Of a stretch of DNA of 64,000 nt, positions 41,457 through 50,700 are shown in pieces. Below the pieces are notes generated by a model that saw nothing but the letters and a program-made list of their open reading frames with translations, was not told the DNA's origin and searched no databases. How positions within the stretch are numbered: position 1 is the stretch's first letter; each line of letters starts with the position of its first letter. Source of the stretch: Myxococcus landrumus (lineage in GTDB: Bacteria; Myxococcota; Myxococcia; Myxococcales; Myxococcaceae); assembly GCF_017301635.1 (NCBI RefSeq), contig NZ_CP071091.1:10098501-10162500 (forward strand), written 5' to 3'. Both the position numbers and the translations under genes were made by a program.

Positions 41457-42007
41457 TTCCCCTGACGGTAGCGCTCCATCAGCACGCGTGCCTCGCGAAG
41501 TTTCTCCTCGACGTAGCGGTCGTCCGCGTCCGGCTCGTAGTCGGCGTCGGGCACGTCGAGCTGGAAGATGGCGGACAGGAGGATGGGGGCCACTTCCAGC
41601 CACTCGGCCGTGCGGTTGAGCGCGGCCTGCCTGCGTCCGGCGAAGGTCTCCGGCCCGTCCTCGGGGCCGCAGCGGCAGATGCGCGCCGAGTCGCCCGAGA
41701 CGTCCACGTAGAGCCCCAGCACCTCCGCGTCGACCTCGGCCGCCAGCGCGCACGTGGCCTCGCTGACATAGGCGGCCATGGCCTGCGCGGCGGAGCGCTC
41801 GGTGAGCGAACGCACCAGGTACACCTGCCAGCCGGCCTCGGAGAGCGCGCCGGACTCCTGGATGGGGGTCAACTCCGCCGGTGGCGCCTGGATGCGCGAC
41901 AGCAGCCGTCGCACGGGCGCCTCCAACCGCTCCAGCCTCGCGCTCGACGCGGGACAGAAGAAGAGGACGCGATACTCACGGCTGTCTGCTGCGGTTTCCA
42001 TGGGCAT
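41453..42007 (-). CDS. Uncharacterised protein coupled to the DTW enzyme
   Basis: 184 residues from ATG at 42007 (ATG at 42001 also possible). No recognisable domain. It begins with a beta-strand-like VLFFCPASSAR and has alternating strands and helices; the C-terminal third is acidic (DVPDADYEPDADDRYVEEKL). Its stop overlaps the DTW start by four bases, so the two are translated together. Third positions fit the local coding pattern. Confidence 0.75.
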   Translation of the reverse strand: MPMETAADSREYRVLFFCPASSARLERLEAPVRRLLSRIQAPPAELTPIQESGALSEAGWQVYLVRSLTERSAAQAMAAYVSEATCALAAEVDAEVLGLYVDVSGDSARICRCGPEDGPETFAGRRQAALNRTAEWLEVAPILLSAIFQLDVPDADYEPDADDRYVEEKLREARVLMERYRQGK

Positions 42008-42105
42008 ACGGCGTCGCCGGTCGCTCTTGCAAAGGAGGGCTTCTGCTTGGCCCAAGAGGACCAAAGGAATCACCGACCTTGCAAGTGGGGAGTTGGGGAG
42101 AGGGT

Positions 42106-42975
42106 TCAGGGTGCGGCGGACGGGACTGGCGCGTTTGACGCAGGCGCCCTCCGCTCGGAGGCGACCCAGACCCCCGCGAAGAGGACCAGCAGTCCACCCA
42201 CGACGCCCATGGGCGTGAGGGACTCCGAGAAGACGGCCCAGCCCACCACCGACGCCGTCAGCGGCTCCAGGTAGGTGAGCGCCCCGGCCGCGGCGGTGGG
42301 CACATGCCGCAGCCCGGCGTTGAAGAGGCAGGTGCCCGTCAGTCCACACACCGCGCCACCCGCGAGCACCTGGAGCGTGGCCCCATCCAGCGCCGTGGGC
42401 AGCGCATCCGTCCCGGCGATGAGCAACAGCACCACCGCGGACACGGGCGCATGGAGCGAAGCAACGGCCAGGGGAGAATAGGACCGTGTCGCTGCTTTCG
42501 TCCCCAGGACGATGGCCGCGAAGAAGAGGGCGCTTCCGGCCCCCAGGGCCGCGGTCATCTGCGCGCCGCCGCTTCCGTCGGGCCGGCCGATGAGCATCAT
42601 CAGCCCCATCAGCGTCACGGGCGCGGCCACCATCGCGCGAAGCGAGCGCCGCTCGGACAGCACCCACGGCGCCACGAGCGCCAACAGGAGCGGCGCCAGG
42701 TAGTGCGTGAGCACCGCCACCGACACGGGGCCGCGCTTCATGGCGGCGAAGAAGAGGCTGATGTTGGCCGCGTCCGCGAGGGCCACCACGAGCAGGGCGG
42801 CAGTGGCTCGCTTGTCCCTCCAAGGGGCGCCGCGCAGGAGCCAGGGCACGGGCAGCGACATGGCGATGAGGGCCAGGAACGCGTTCTGGGACCAGGACAG
42901 GCCGGCTGGACGAAGGAAGAGAGACCAGCATCCCCAGAGGGTGGCTCCGACCGCGACCATGGAGAAGTGCCGCAC
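42106..42975 (-). CDS. EamA/DMT-family exporter
   Basis: 289 residues from GTG at 42975, chosen because AGGAG lies nine bases upstream; ATG 42960 is an alternative. Ten membrane helices in two EamA repeats, with the typical ANISLFFAAMKRGPVSVAVLTHYLAPLLLALVAP and the second repeat RHVPTAAAGALTYLEPLTASVVGW. Members export amino acids, nucleosides or other metabolites. The substrate is not predictable. Confidence 0.88.
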   Translation of the reverse strand: MRHFSMVAVGATLWGCWSLFLRPAGLSWSQNAFLALIAMSLPVPWLLRGAPWRDKRATAALLVVALADAANISLFFAAMKRGPVSVAVLTHYLAPLLLALVAPWVLSERRSLRAMVAAPVTLMGLMMLIGRPDGSGGAQMTAALGAGSALFFAAIVLGTKAATRSYSPLAVASLHAPVSAVVLLLIAGTDALPTALDGATLQVLAGGAVCGLTGTCLFNAGLRHVPTAAAGALTYLEPLTASVVGWAVFSESLTPMGVVGGLLVLFAGVWVASERRAPASNAPVPSAAP

Positions 42976-43057
42976 GACAGATGACTCCTGACGAGGCCGC
43001 GTCGCCTCCTGGCGACGACGGGGCGCGCAGACTAGGGACATCTGCCACACTCCGTCC

Positions 43058-44665
43058 ATGGGGCCCCTGTTCGCCTACAGCCTCGTGCCGGTCCTCTCGG
43101 TGTCGCTGCTCCTGTGTTTCACCGCGGCGCCGCGAGGGCGTGATGCCCGGGGCCTGACGCTCTACTGTCTCGCCACGGCCGTCTGGAGCGCCGCCTTGTT
43201 GCTGATGTGCATCCCCCAGGCCGCCTGGCTGGGAGAGCGCTTCGCCGCCATCGGGGCCTTCACCGCCGCCGCGTACCTGCACGTCGCGTTCGACGCCACC
43301 CGCCAGCGCTCCTATCGGCTCGTCGTGCTGGCCTATGTCGTGGCCACCGTTGTCACGCTGGTGGGCGCGCTCTTTCCGGACGCGCTGTATGGCCCCCTCG
43401 CCATGAAGCGCGGGCCGTTGTTCTGGCCCATCATCGCGCTGTCCGTCTCCGCGGCCGGGGTGCCGCTGCTGCATCTGGCTCGTGAGTATCGACGCGAGAC
43501 GCCCGAGCGCAGGCCGCTGCTCCTGAGCCTCGTGTTCGTGGGCGTGCTCGCGTACTCGGGAGGGCTCGGCACGGCGCTGCTCCTGTCCGCGGGCCATGCG
43601 TTGCCCGTCGGGATGTATCTGGTGCTGGCCGCGCTCCTCGTGCTGGTCCAGGTGGTCAACGCGCAACAGCCACCGGGAGAGCGCAGGCTCCTGGAGCGCA
43701 GCCTGGTGTACTCGGCGCTGGCGGCGGTGCTGTCCGCGGGCTTCCTCTTCGGTGTGCTCACGCTGATGGCGGGCAGTGGACAGCCCTTCCTGCTGGAGTA
43801 CCGGCTGGGCGCGTTCTTCCTCCTGGCCCTGGCCGCGCTGGCCTTCGAGCCCGTGCGTCAGCGGCTCCAGGAGTGGCTGGGGCAGCGGCTGCTCAAGGGC
43901 CGCGCCACGGGGACGCAGTTGGTGGCGGCCCTGGCCGAGCAGGAGGCGAGAGCGGACCAGGCGGCCCGGCTGGCGGAGCTGGGCCAGTTCACCTCCGCGG
44001 TGGCGCACGAGGTCCGCAATCCGCTGGGGGTGCTGGCCGCGCACCTGAAGCTGCTGGAGCGTCAGGGCGTGGACGCGGACGCGGTGGCCGCCATGCGCGA
44101 GCAGATATCGCGCGCCGGGCACTTCGTGGATGAGCTGCTGCGCTACGGAAGGCCACGCCCCCTGGAGCTGCGCCTCGTGGAGGTCCAGGCCACGGTGGCG
44201 CTGGCGTACTCCACCGCGCGTCAGGGATTGGGCGACCTGGCGCCCGAGGTGGCCTTCGAGTCTTCCGACGGCGAATCCGTGACGCTGGAGGCGGACCAGT
44301 CCCAGCTGTCACAGGTGTTTGTGATTGCGCTGGAGAATGCCTTGCTCGCGCTGCGCGACGTTCCCACGCCGAGGCTTCGCGTGAGCTGTCTTCGCGAAGC
44401 GGCGACGCTCCAGGTCCTCGTGGAGGACAGCGGTCCGGGCATCGCCCCGGAGCTGCTCCCCCGTCTGTTTCAACCCTTCGTCACGGGGCGACGTCGCGAG
44501 GGGCCACGCCCCGGGACAGGGTTGGGATTGGCCATCGCCCGAGGCATCATCGAGCGGCACGGTGGCACGATGCGCGCCGGACGCTCCGCGTCACTCGGCG
44601 GGGCCTGCTTCGAGGTGCGACTGCCTTTGAGCCAGCCAGCGCCGCTGTCCGCCGCCGCGTCCTGA
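43058..44665 (+). CDS. Membrane sensor histidine kinase, orphan
   Basis: 535 residues. Seven to eight membrane helices form the sensing half (about 1-270). The kinase core has H-box AVAHEVRNPLG, N-box ALENALLALRD, G1 EDSGPGIAPEL and G2 GTGLGLAIARGI. No response regulator is adjacent, as is common for myxobacterial orphan kinases. The membrane part resembles 7TM-type sensor modules, but I do not recognise a named one. An N-rich loop is absent, so the signal may be membrane state or a small lipophilic molecule. Confidence 0.9.
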   Translation: MGPLFAYSLVPVLSVSLLLCFTAAPRGRDARGLTLYCLATAVWSAALLLMCIPQAAWLGERFAAIGAFTAAAYLHVAFDATRQRSYRLVVLAYVVATVVTLVGALFPDALYGPLAMKRGPLFWPIIALSVSAAGVPLLHLAREYRRETPERRPLLLSLVFVGVLAYSGGLGTALLLSAGHALPVGMYLVLAALLVLVQVVNAQQPPGERRLLERSLVYSALAAVLSAGFLFGVLTLMAGSGQPFLLEYRLGAFFLLALAALAFEPVRQRLQEWLGQRLLKGRATGTQLVAALAEQEARADQAARLAELGQFTSAVAHEVRNPLGVLAAHLKLLERQGVDADAVAAMREQISRAGHFVDELLRYGRPRPLELRLVEVQATVALAYSTARQGLGDLAPEVAFESSDGESVTLEADQSQLSQVFVIALENALLALRDVPTPRLRVSCLREAATLQVLVEDSGPGIAPELLPRLFQPFVTGRRREGPRPGTGLGLAIARGIIERHGGTMRAGRSASLGGACFEVRLPLSQPAPLSAAAS

Positions 44666-44680
44666 TGCCCTCCAGGGCAT
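44665..44680 (+). other. Hairpin overlapping kinase stop
   Basis: ATGCCC (44665-44670) pairs with GGGCAT (44675-44680) over TCCA. It might end the kinase transcript. No T-run follows. It separates the kinase from the sigma-factor operon. Confidence 0.3.
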
Positions 44681-44814
44681 GGCCCTGTCTTCTCGAGAAC
44701 ACTCTCACCCTCAAGGTTCCCAGGTGTCGCTGGGTAACCGTTGCTGTGAGGAAAGGGGAGGGACGGCAATAAAGCAGACTTGCCGCGTTCTTTGGGGAAA
44801 GGAAGGTGGGGGCC

Positions 44815-45402
44815 ATGAGCGCGAGACCAGAGTTGAGGGTCGTGAAGCCGCCGGGTTGCGCACCCGTTGAAGAGTTTGAAGTCTTTGCACGCCAGTTCCA
44901 GCCCATCTTGTTTGCCATTCTCCGGAAGTCTTGTGCTGGGATGGAGCACGAGGCCGAGGACCTGGTGCACGATGTGCTGCTGCGTGCGCTGCTCCGGTGG
45001 GAAGACCTACAGCATTGGGATGCCTTCAAGCAGCGCTGCTGGCTGGGAAGGGTGGCGAAGAATTGCTTCCTGGACCGGATTCGTCGGCGGCGGAGCGAGG
45101 CGGACCGGCTGCGGAGCCTGCTGAATCTCCAGGATGAGTTCGATGGGGACGACGTGGCCGCGCAGGAGGAACTCTGGGGCCATGTCGGTGAAGAGGACCT
45201 GAAGCGCGCCCTGGGATTCTTGAGCGTCCGGTTGCGTCATACCTTCGAGCTGTTCCTGCAAGGAATGACCTACGCACGGATTGCGCAGGAGACGGGAGTC
45301 CCGTCGGGGACGGTGGGGGCGCGCCTGCATCACGCCCGGTTGGAATTGCGTGAGGTGCTGAGAGAGACAGCCGAGCGGCGTCGGCGGGAGTGGCGGCGAT
45401 GA
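44815..45402 (+). CDS. ECF sigma factor of the first sigma/CHAT operon
   Basis: 195 residues; ATG 44815 has GGAAGG upstream (GTG 44806 is possible). Region 2 spans about 35-100 (EDLVHDVLLRALLRW, RVAKNCFLDRIRRRR) and region 4 about 130-185 with the helix-turn-helix MTYARIAQETGVPSGTVGARLHHAR. No region 3, which is standard for ECF factors. Its stop overlaps the start of the large protein as ATGA, the usual arrangement for a sigma/anti-sigma pair. It should direct RNA polymerase to its own regulon when released. Confidence 0.9.
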   Translation: MSARPELRVVKPPGCAPVEEFEVFARQFQPILFAILRKSCAGMEHEAEDLVHDVLLRALLRWEDLQHWDAFKQRCWLGRVAKNCFLDRIRRRRSEADRLRSLLNLQDEFDGDDVAAQEELWGHVGEEDLKRALGFLSVRLRHTFELFLQGMTYARIAQETGVPSGTVGARLHHARLELREVLRETAERRRREWRR

Positions 45403-48401
45403 ACAGCGCATGCAAGGACTTGCAGCGCTTCCTCGACGGGCAGATGAACGCGGGGGAGCAGGGGCGGTTTCGCGAGCACCTGGGGCGATGCCTGCACTGT
45501 GAGGCGGGCTTCCTGGACGGGCTTCAGATGGAGTTGCTGGCGCACAAGGCGCTGACGCCGGAACTGAATCCACCAGAGGACTCGCCTCCGCCGAGCCCCC
45601 CTCCACCAGTGCCCGGAGGCTGGAAGTCCTTTCTCCGGAGACGGGGAGGGCTGGTGTTGCTGGTCGCGGGGTTCGCGCTGTCCCTGCTCATCCCGGCCCT
45701 GGACCGCTGGGGTGGGGACTCGATGTCCTGGCTCGTCAAGGAGGGCCCGCGGGTGCTCGAGGCCCGCGTGACGTACCCCGCCGTGGATTCGCGCTACCGG
45801 AAGCATGTCCCGGACCGGGGCGACCTTGTGTCGGCTCCAGGCGTGGAGACAGTCCCCATCCAGGAGCTGTCGAGGATGGAAGCGCGAGGGGACCTGCACG
45901 GCATCGCCACGGCCTACCTGCTTCATGGGGCACCTCGGCAGGCGGAGGCCTTCCTGAAGCGGCTGCCCGCGTCGGCGGACCGGGACAGTGACCTCGCGTT
46001 GCTCGCGCTGGAGGAGGCGCGCCAGGGGGGGGGGCCCGTGGATACGCACTCGGCCCGGGTGGAAGAGGCGCTGGTGCTCCTCGATGGGGTGCTGCGTGCG
46101 GCGCCGCGACATCCCCAGGCGCTGTGGAATCGAGCCCTCGCGCTGGGCGAGCTGGGGCTGTCGCTTCAAGCGGCGGATTCATTCAGCGAGGTCGCGAAGC
46201 AGGGGGAGGCTGGATGGAGCGAGGAAGCGGAGGCTCGGGCGCGAACGCTGCGAGAGGCGACGTTGTCGCGAGGACGCCAGTGGAAGGAGGCGCTCGCGGC
46301 GACCAGGGACCTGCTGACGGATTCCGCCGCGCCCTTGCCCCTGACGTTGGCTCGCGCGCATCCGGGCATCGTGCGGCTGGGCTTCTATGACGCGGTCCGC
46401 GCGGCGCCCACGCGAGCGGAGGTGCTGCGGCTCCAGCCTCTCGCCAAGGCGCTGGATGAGCGCTACGGCGGGCAGGTCCTCCAGCGGTGGGTGTCGCATG
46501 TCGCGGAGCGGGACTTCGCGCGGCGAGGACCGCTGGCGCGGGAGTACGCGCGAATCGTGCTGGGGACGCTCCCGCCTTCGGGCGACGTGATGGCGCGGTT
46601 GCGGGACTCCGGGGAGGAGGACCTCTACCTGGGGGCGCTCGTGCGAGCCGCGGCCGGACGGCACCCGGCCGATGTGGAGACGCTGGTCCGATTGGGCAGG
46701 GCATCCGAGGACCCGTGGATGCAACTGCTCGTCGAGGTGGAGCAAGCCAAGGTGGAGCAACGGGCGGGACGCTGGTGGGCCGCGGAGCAGCGGCTCCTGG
46801 AGTCGCTGGAGACCTGTCAGAAGCAAGGGGTGGCGTATCGCTGCTTGAGCCTGGAGCGCGCGCTCGCGGACCTGTACCTGGAGCTGCACCGTCCGGCGGA
46901 GGCCTTCCACCATGCATGGAGCGGGTGGGGCCGTGCGAGGGAGTCGCTCGAATGGCAGTACGAGCAGGTGTTCCTCCAATTGCTCGCGGACGTGGCGCGC
47001 TACCAGCATTCCTTCACGAGTGCTCGGGCTTATCTCGACGAGTCCCTGCTGCGCATGCCGGAGGACTGCGCCCAGCGCACGCATGTCCACAGCAACGTGG
47101 CGCTGCTGGAGTGGCAGCGGTTCCGTCCGGAGGCGGCGCGTGAATCGCTGGAGCGCGCGCTGGAATGTGAGCGGCCGCTGGGATTGACGGGCGCGTTGAC
47201 GTTGTCGGAGATGGCTCGCTCCATCTCCAGGCCGCATGACGCGCAGGTGCTGCGCCGGGCACTCGCGGACCTGCGCCGAGGCAGCGTCTCCCCTGGCCGA
47301 GAGGCCCTGCTGCTCTTCATCGAAGGCCAGTTCGTGATGGAGGAGTCGCGCGACGCGGGCCAGGCGCTCATCCAGCGGAGCCTGACGATGGCGGAGCAGG
47401 AGTCAGACAGCGTGGATGCGCGCAAGGCGCACGCCTTCGGCTACGCCACGTTGATCTCCGAGGCGGGGCGCGCCAGGGCCTGGGACGAAGCCCTGCGGTT
47501 GATGGGGCGAGAGCTGCGCCTGGAGCCTGTTCCCACGAGCTGCCTGCTGGCCGTGTCGCTTCAGCACGAGAGGACGCTGGTGCTCGCGCGAGGCCCCACG
47601 GGGGACCTGAAGGGCACCTACTCCACGGAGCGCAAGGAGCCGCTGCGCGATGACGCCTCGGGGTTGGTCCCCGCCGAGCTCTTGAAGGAGCTGGTGGGCT
47701 GCTCGCACGTGGACGTCATCACGCGTCCGCCCGTGCATGGCCTCACGGGGCTGCTGCCGGACTCGCTGGCGTGGAGCTATCGCGTGGGGCGGGGCGCGCG
47801 ACTTCCCCTCGTGGTGGGAGGTCGCTCGAGCCACCTGGTCATCACCGAGGTCTCGGGTCCGCCATCACTTCGCTTGCCGAAGCTGGGCGCGCTCACGCCT
47901 CCGAGAGTCCCGGACCCGTGGCGCGTGGAGCTCCGAGGCGCGGAGGCGACGCCGTCGCGTGTGCTGCGAGAGATGGTCGATGCCTCCGAGGTGGAGCTCC
48001 ACACGCACGGGCTCTACAGCGCGTCCATGTCGGATGCGTCGATGGTGGTGCTCTCGCCGGACCCGGATGGGAGCTTCGCTCTGACGGCCGACAAGGTTCG
48101 TCAGACGCGACTGGTGCATGCGCCGCTGGTGCTGTTGGCGGCCTGTGGCGCGGCGAGGACGGCGCCATTCCCCCATGAGTCCTTCAGCCTGCCCATGGCG
48201 TTCATCTCCGCGGGCGCGAGCGCGGTGCTGGCCTCGTCCGTGGAGATTCCCGACACGGCGGGAGCCTTCTTCGAGAAGGTGCGCGAGCGCATCCGCGCGG
48301 GCACCCGGCCCTCCATGGCGCTGAGGGACTTGCGTGCATCCTGGAGACAGGCGCACCCGGAGGACGCGCGGTGGCTCTCGCATGTCCTCCTCTTCGAGTG
48401 A
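45399..48401 (+). CDS. Zinc anti-sigma / membrane helix / TPR-like / CHAT protease fusion (copy 1)
   Basis: 1000 residues. The N-terminus has a zinc anti-sigma pattern C5-x21-H27-x3-C31-x2-C34. A Pro-rich linker and a single membrane helix (about 83-103) follow. Residues about 150-700 are helical and TPR-like (for example HPQALWNRALALGELGLS). The last 280 residues are a CHAT domain: H870 in ELHTHGLYS and C916 in LLAACGAART, the caspase-like dyad, 46 residues apart. Six other cysteines (473, 482, 557, 590, 715, 768) match copy 2. I infer that it holds the sigma factor and that its own or a partner's protease frees it. Confidence 0.88.
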   Translation: MNSACKDLQRFLDGQMNAGEQGRFREHLGRCLHCEAGFLDGLQMELLAHKALTPELNPPEDSPPPSPPPPVPGGWKSFLRRRGGLVLLVAGFALSLLIPALDRWGGDSMSWLVKEGPRVLEARVTYPAVDSRYRKHVPDRGDLVSAPGVETVPIQELSRMEARGDLHGIATAYLLHGAPRQAEAFLKRLPASADRDSDLALLALEEARQGGGPVDTHSARVEEALVLLDGVLRAAPRHPQALWNRALALGELGLSLQAADSFSEVAKQGEAGWSEEAEARARTLREATLSRGRQWKEALAATRDLLTDSAAPLPLTLARAHPGIVRLGFYDAVRAAPTRAEVLRLQPLAKALDERYGGQVLQRWVSHVAERDFARRGPLAREYARIVLGTLPPSGDVMARLRDSGEEDLYLGALVRAAAGRHPADVETLVRLGRASEDPWMQLLVEVEQAKVEQRAGRWWAAEQRLLESLETCQKQGVAYRCLSLERALADLYLELHRPAEAFHHAWSGWGRARESLEWQYEQVFLQLLADVARYQHSFTSARAYLDESLLRMPEDCAQRTHVHSNVALLEWQRFRPEAARESLERALECERPLGLTGALTLSEMARSISRPHDAQVLRRALADLRRGSVSPGREALLLFIEGQFVMEESRDAGQALIQRSLTMAEQESDSVDARKAHAFGYATLISEAGRARAWDEALRLMGRELRLEPVPTSCLLAVSLQHERTLVLARGPTGDLKGTYSTERKEPLRDDASGLVPAELLKELVGCSHVDVITRPPVHGLTGLLPDSLAWSYRVGRGARLPLVVGGRSSHLVITEVSGPPSLRLPKLGALTPPRVPDPWRVELRGAEATPSRVLREMVDASEVELHTHGLYSASMSDASMVVLSPDPDGSFALTADKVRQTRLVHAPLVLLAACGAARTAPFPHESFSLPMAFISAGASAVLASSVEIPDTAGAFFEKVRERIRAGTRPSMALRDLRASWRQAHPEDARWLSHVLLFE

Positions 48402-48461
48402 GTCACATGCGCTCCTGTCCATCCCGTCACTCGACCCTTGGGATAGGATGGATTTCCATCC

Positions 48462-49628
48462 ATGGTCCTCCTGCATTGGCTCCCGCTGCTCGCCGAGTTG
48501 ACCCTCGCATCCCCAGCTCCGCGAGCTGCCACTGCGCCCCCCTCCTTCTCGGCCTGGTTCGATGCCCGCGCCGCGGAAGAGAAGCCCGAGGTGCTCACTC
48601 GATATCAGGTGGACCTCGACGGTGACGGTCGGGATGACGAGGTGGTTTGCTATCGCTTCGGGGAGAAGGCGCATGACCCGGACGCCTTGATTCCCGTCGT
48701 CCTGGTGGGGCTGGCCCGGGGGGAGCGCTTCGCCCTGGGCCAGATGGATGTCCAGTGGCCCTCGGAGTGTCCGTTGCCACCAGCGCGAGGTTCGGACCTG
48801 AGCCTCGCGCTTCAGCTCAGGTCTCGGTCCACGACGAGCAGCGCTCAGCTCAGCCTGCTTGTCGACCGGAATGGCCCCATGCTCTTGAGGTCCGTCGTCG
48901 GCGGGCCACAGTGCACGACGACCGTGGATTTCCGCACCGCGATCTCCAGGAGCCGATGCGATTCCCCGGATGCCGAGGAGGCGCTCGAGGACGAGGAGCC
49001 GGTCCTGTCCATCTCGGGCGCGAAGCCCTTGGAGCTTCCCTCGCGAGTCACTGGAGGGACGGAGCACTGGGAGGGAAAAGGGGACGCGGACCTGAAAGTC
49101 TTGCTCCGTCGCCGTGGTGCCGTGCTCACCGTCGTCGCCCGGTTGACGGATGACAAGAGTGTGTTCGCGAAGAGCACCCAGTCAGAGGCCATCCTCGCCG
49201 CGGATCACCTGGAACTGCGTTGGCCTGACGGGGACGCCGCGAGCGGGAGCGTGAAACTGGCGATTGCTCGTCCCCAGAAGGGGACTCCCACGGCCCTCTG
49301 GCTTGCCCCTCCTCGGCGGACTCAGACGCCGCCGCCCGCGATACGCTGGACCACGCCGGAGCGGGTGGAGGTGGATCTCCCCTTGAGCTGGCTTCTCTTG
49401 GACCGGCCCTCCGAGGTGGGCAACCTCTACGGCGAGCTCATCTCGGGGCGCCCGTACCTCGCGGTGGTCTTTGGCGACGGTGATGGCGAGGGGCCCGGGA
49501 CGAGGGTCACTGCATACAGCCGGTTCTTCGTCGTCGAACCCGGGCGCCGATTCCCGGCGCTGGTTCGCTCCCTCCTGCCGTGGCGAAGCGTGGGCGAGGC
49601 CGCGACGCTGCGCAGTCTCGTCCATTGA
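48462..49628 (+). CDS. Secreted protein of unknown function with a DxDxDG loop
   Basis: 388 residues with a signal-like N-terminus (VLLHWLPLLAELTLASPAPRA). YQVDLDGDGRDDEVVCYRFG carries a calcium-loop-like DxDGDGxDD motif near residue 50. The remainder is beta-rich without a known domain; three cysteines (one in CPLPPARG, one in PQCTTTV, one in SRCDSP) could form disulfides. It starts 60 bases after the CHAT gene on the same strand and may share its transcript. Function not recognised. Confidence 0.75.
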   Translation: MVLLHWLPLLAELTLASPAPRAATAPPSFSAWFDARAAEEKPEVLTRYQVDLDGDGRDDEVVCYRFGEKAHDPDALIPVVLVGLARGERFALGQMDVQWPSECPLPPARGSDLSLALQLRSRSTTSSAQLSLLVDRNGPMLLRSVVGGPQCTTTVDFRTAISRSRCDSPDAEEALEDEEPVLSISGAKPLELPSRVTGGTEHWEGKGDADLKVLLRRRGAVLTVVARLTDDKSVFAKSTQSEAILAADHLELRWPDGDAASGSVKLAIARPQKGTPTALWLAPPRRTQTPPPAIRWTTPERVEVDLPLSWLLLDRPSEVGNLYGELISGRPYLAVVFGDGDGEGPGTRVTAYSRFFVVEPGRRFPALVRSLLPWRSVGEAATLRSLVH

Positions 49629-49653
49629 CGCCCATCGACCCTGGGGTGCGCGC

Positions 49654-50658
49654 TCAGCCTTTGTGGGCAGCGCGCTCGAAGACCGCCACGGCCTGGATGT
49701 AGTCGACCGTCACCCGAAAGAACTTCAGCGCATTGCCGCCCAGCGCTCCCTCGACAGGCTTGTCCATGGATTGCGATGAGAACTCGCGGAAGGCCGCGTC
49801 GGGTCGGGTGGTGAACCAGACGGGGCCGACCTCATGTCCCGCGAGCTCGATGCGGGGGACCTCGATGAGGAAGGCGCCCGGAAGGTTGGCGTCTCCCTCC
49901 TCGATGATGCGCCAGTCTGGGTGGCGCTGGTGCCAGCGTTCATAGGTGGAGAGCGAGATGAGGCTCGCCGCGCGTCCGGTGGAGCGCTCATCCGCGAGCG
50001 CTTTCCGCGCGGACTCCGACAGCCACATCACCGCGCCCGTGTCCAGGCTGAGGTCGAGCACCTCCCCGTCCACCCGAATCTGGATGCGAGGAATGGGGGG
50101 CGCCCGCTGTCCCGTGGAATCTGACCGGACTCCCAATGCAACCCGGTGCCTCTCCTCCACCCTTGGGAGGTCGCCCGGGGCGCGCAGCCACAGCTTTCCG
50201 CCGGGGTAGTCGAACGTCCAGACGCGCCCCGCGAACCAGGGTGCGCCGAGGACTCCATCCCCGAAGGTGCCCGCTTCGAGGGCGATGGGGACCACGGGAA
50301 GCAGGCCGTCACCTCCAGAGGGAGTCGGTATCCAGGCCCCTGTCTGGAAGTCGGGGAGGCGGACCCAATCCAGGGTGACCTCCGCGTTGAGGGGCTTGGA
50401 GATCCTCGGCAGTTCCAGCTGCGTGGCGGTGTCTGGCTGGATGAAGAGGCTTCCGCCCGTAGCCGTGAAGAACGTGAGCGTGCGCCCTTCGCGAGTCGTC
50501 GGCTGGACGAGGACGAGGTCGTCATTGAACAGCACGGGAAGCGAGACGCCGCTGTCAGACACGGAAGGGGGCTTCCCGGCGGAGTCGCTGATGTGGGGTG
50601 TCGAGACACAGGACATCCACAACACGCCCAAGAACATCAACGAGAGTCGCTGCGACAT
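49654..50658 (-). CDS. Retropepsin-like aspartyl protease lipoprotein
   Basis: 334 residues; AAGGAAAGGG precedes the ATG. Lipobox VLWMSC predicts lipid anchoring. VLDLSLDTGAVMWLSESA has the DTGA active site followed by a hydrophobic strand, as in single-domain retropepsin-like proteases. The N-terminal half has DGVLGAPWFAGR, similar to the family's flap and Gly-rich strand. It may be a periplasmic protease or a binding fold that has lost activity. It converges with the gene at 48462 and follows the 750-residue TPR-like gene on the same strand, 42 bases apart. Confidence 0.65.
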   Translation of the reverse strand: MSQRLSLMFLGVLWMSCVSTPHISDSAGKPPSVSDSGVSLPVLFNDDLVLVQPTTREGRTLTFFTATGGSLFIQPDTATQLELPRISKPLNAEVTLDWVRLPDFQTGAWIPTPSGGDGLLPVVPIALEAGTFGDGVLGAPWFAGRVWTFDYPGGKLWLRAPGDLPRVEERHRVALGVRSDSTGQRAPPIPRIQIRVDGEVLDLSLDTGAVMWLSESARKALADERSTGRAASLISLSTYERWHQRHPDWRIIEEGDANLPGAFLIEVPRIELAGHEVGPVWFTTRPDAAFREFSSQSMDKPVEGALGGNALKFFRVTVDYIQAVAVFERAAHKG

Positions 50659-50700
50659 GCGTGTGTTTCCCTTTCCTTTCGTTGGGGGAGGCGCCTTGCC

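Noticed and set aside
41453..44122. Very long minus-strand frame across the histidine kinase
   Set aside because: Only the end (41453-42007) has a plausible start and coding pattern; the rest is the complement of the kinase and lies across the EamA gene in another frame.
44666..44814. Candidate autoregulatory ECF promoter (GGTAACC) before the first sigma gene, compared with GGAACCC near 53480 before the second
   Set aside because: The -35-like motifs are similar but I find no matching -10 element at a constant distance in both, so I do not annotate them.
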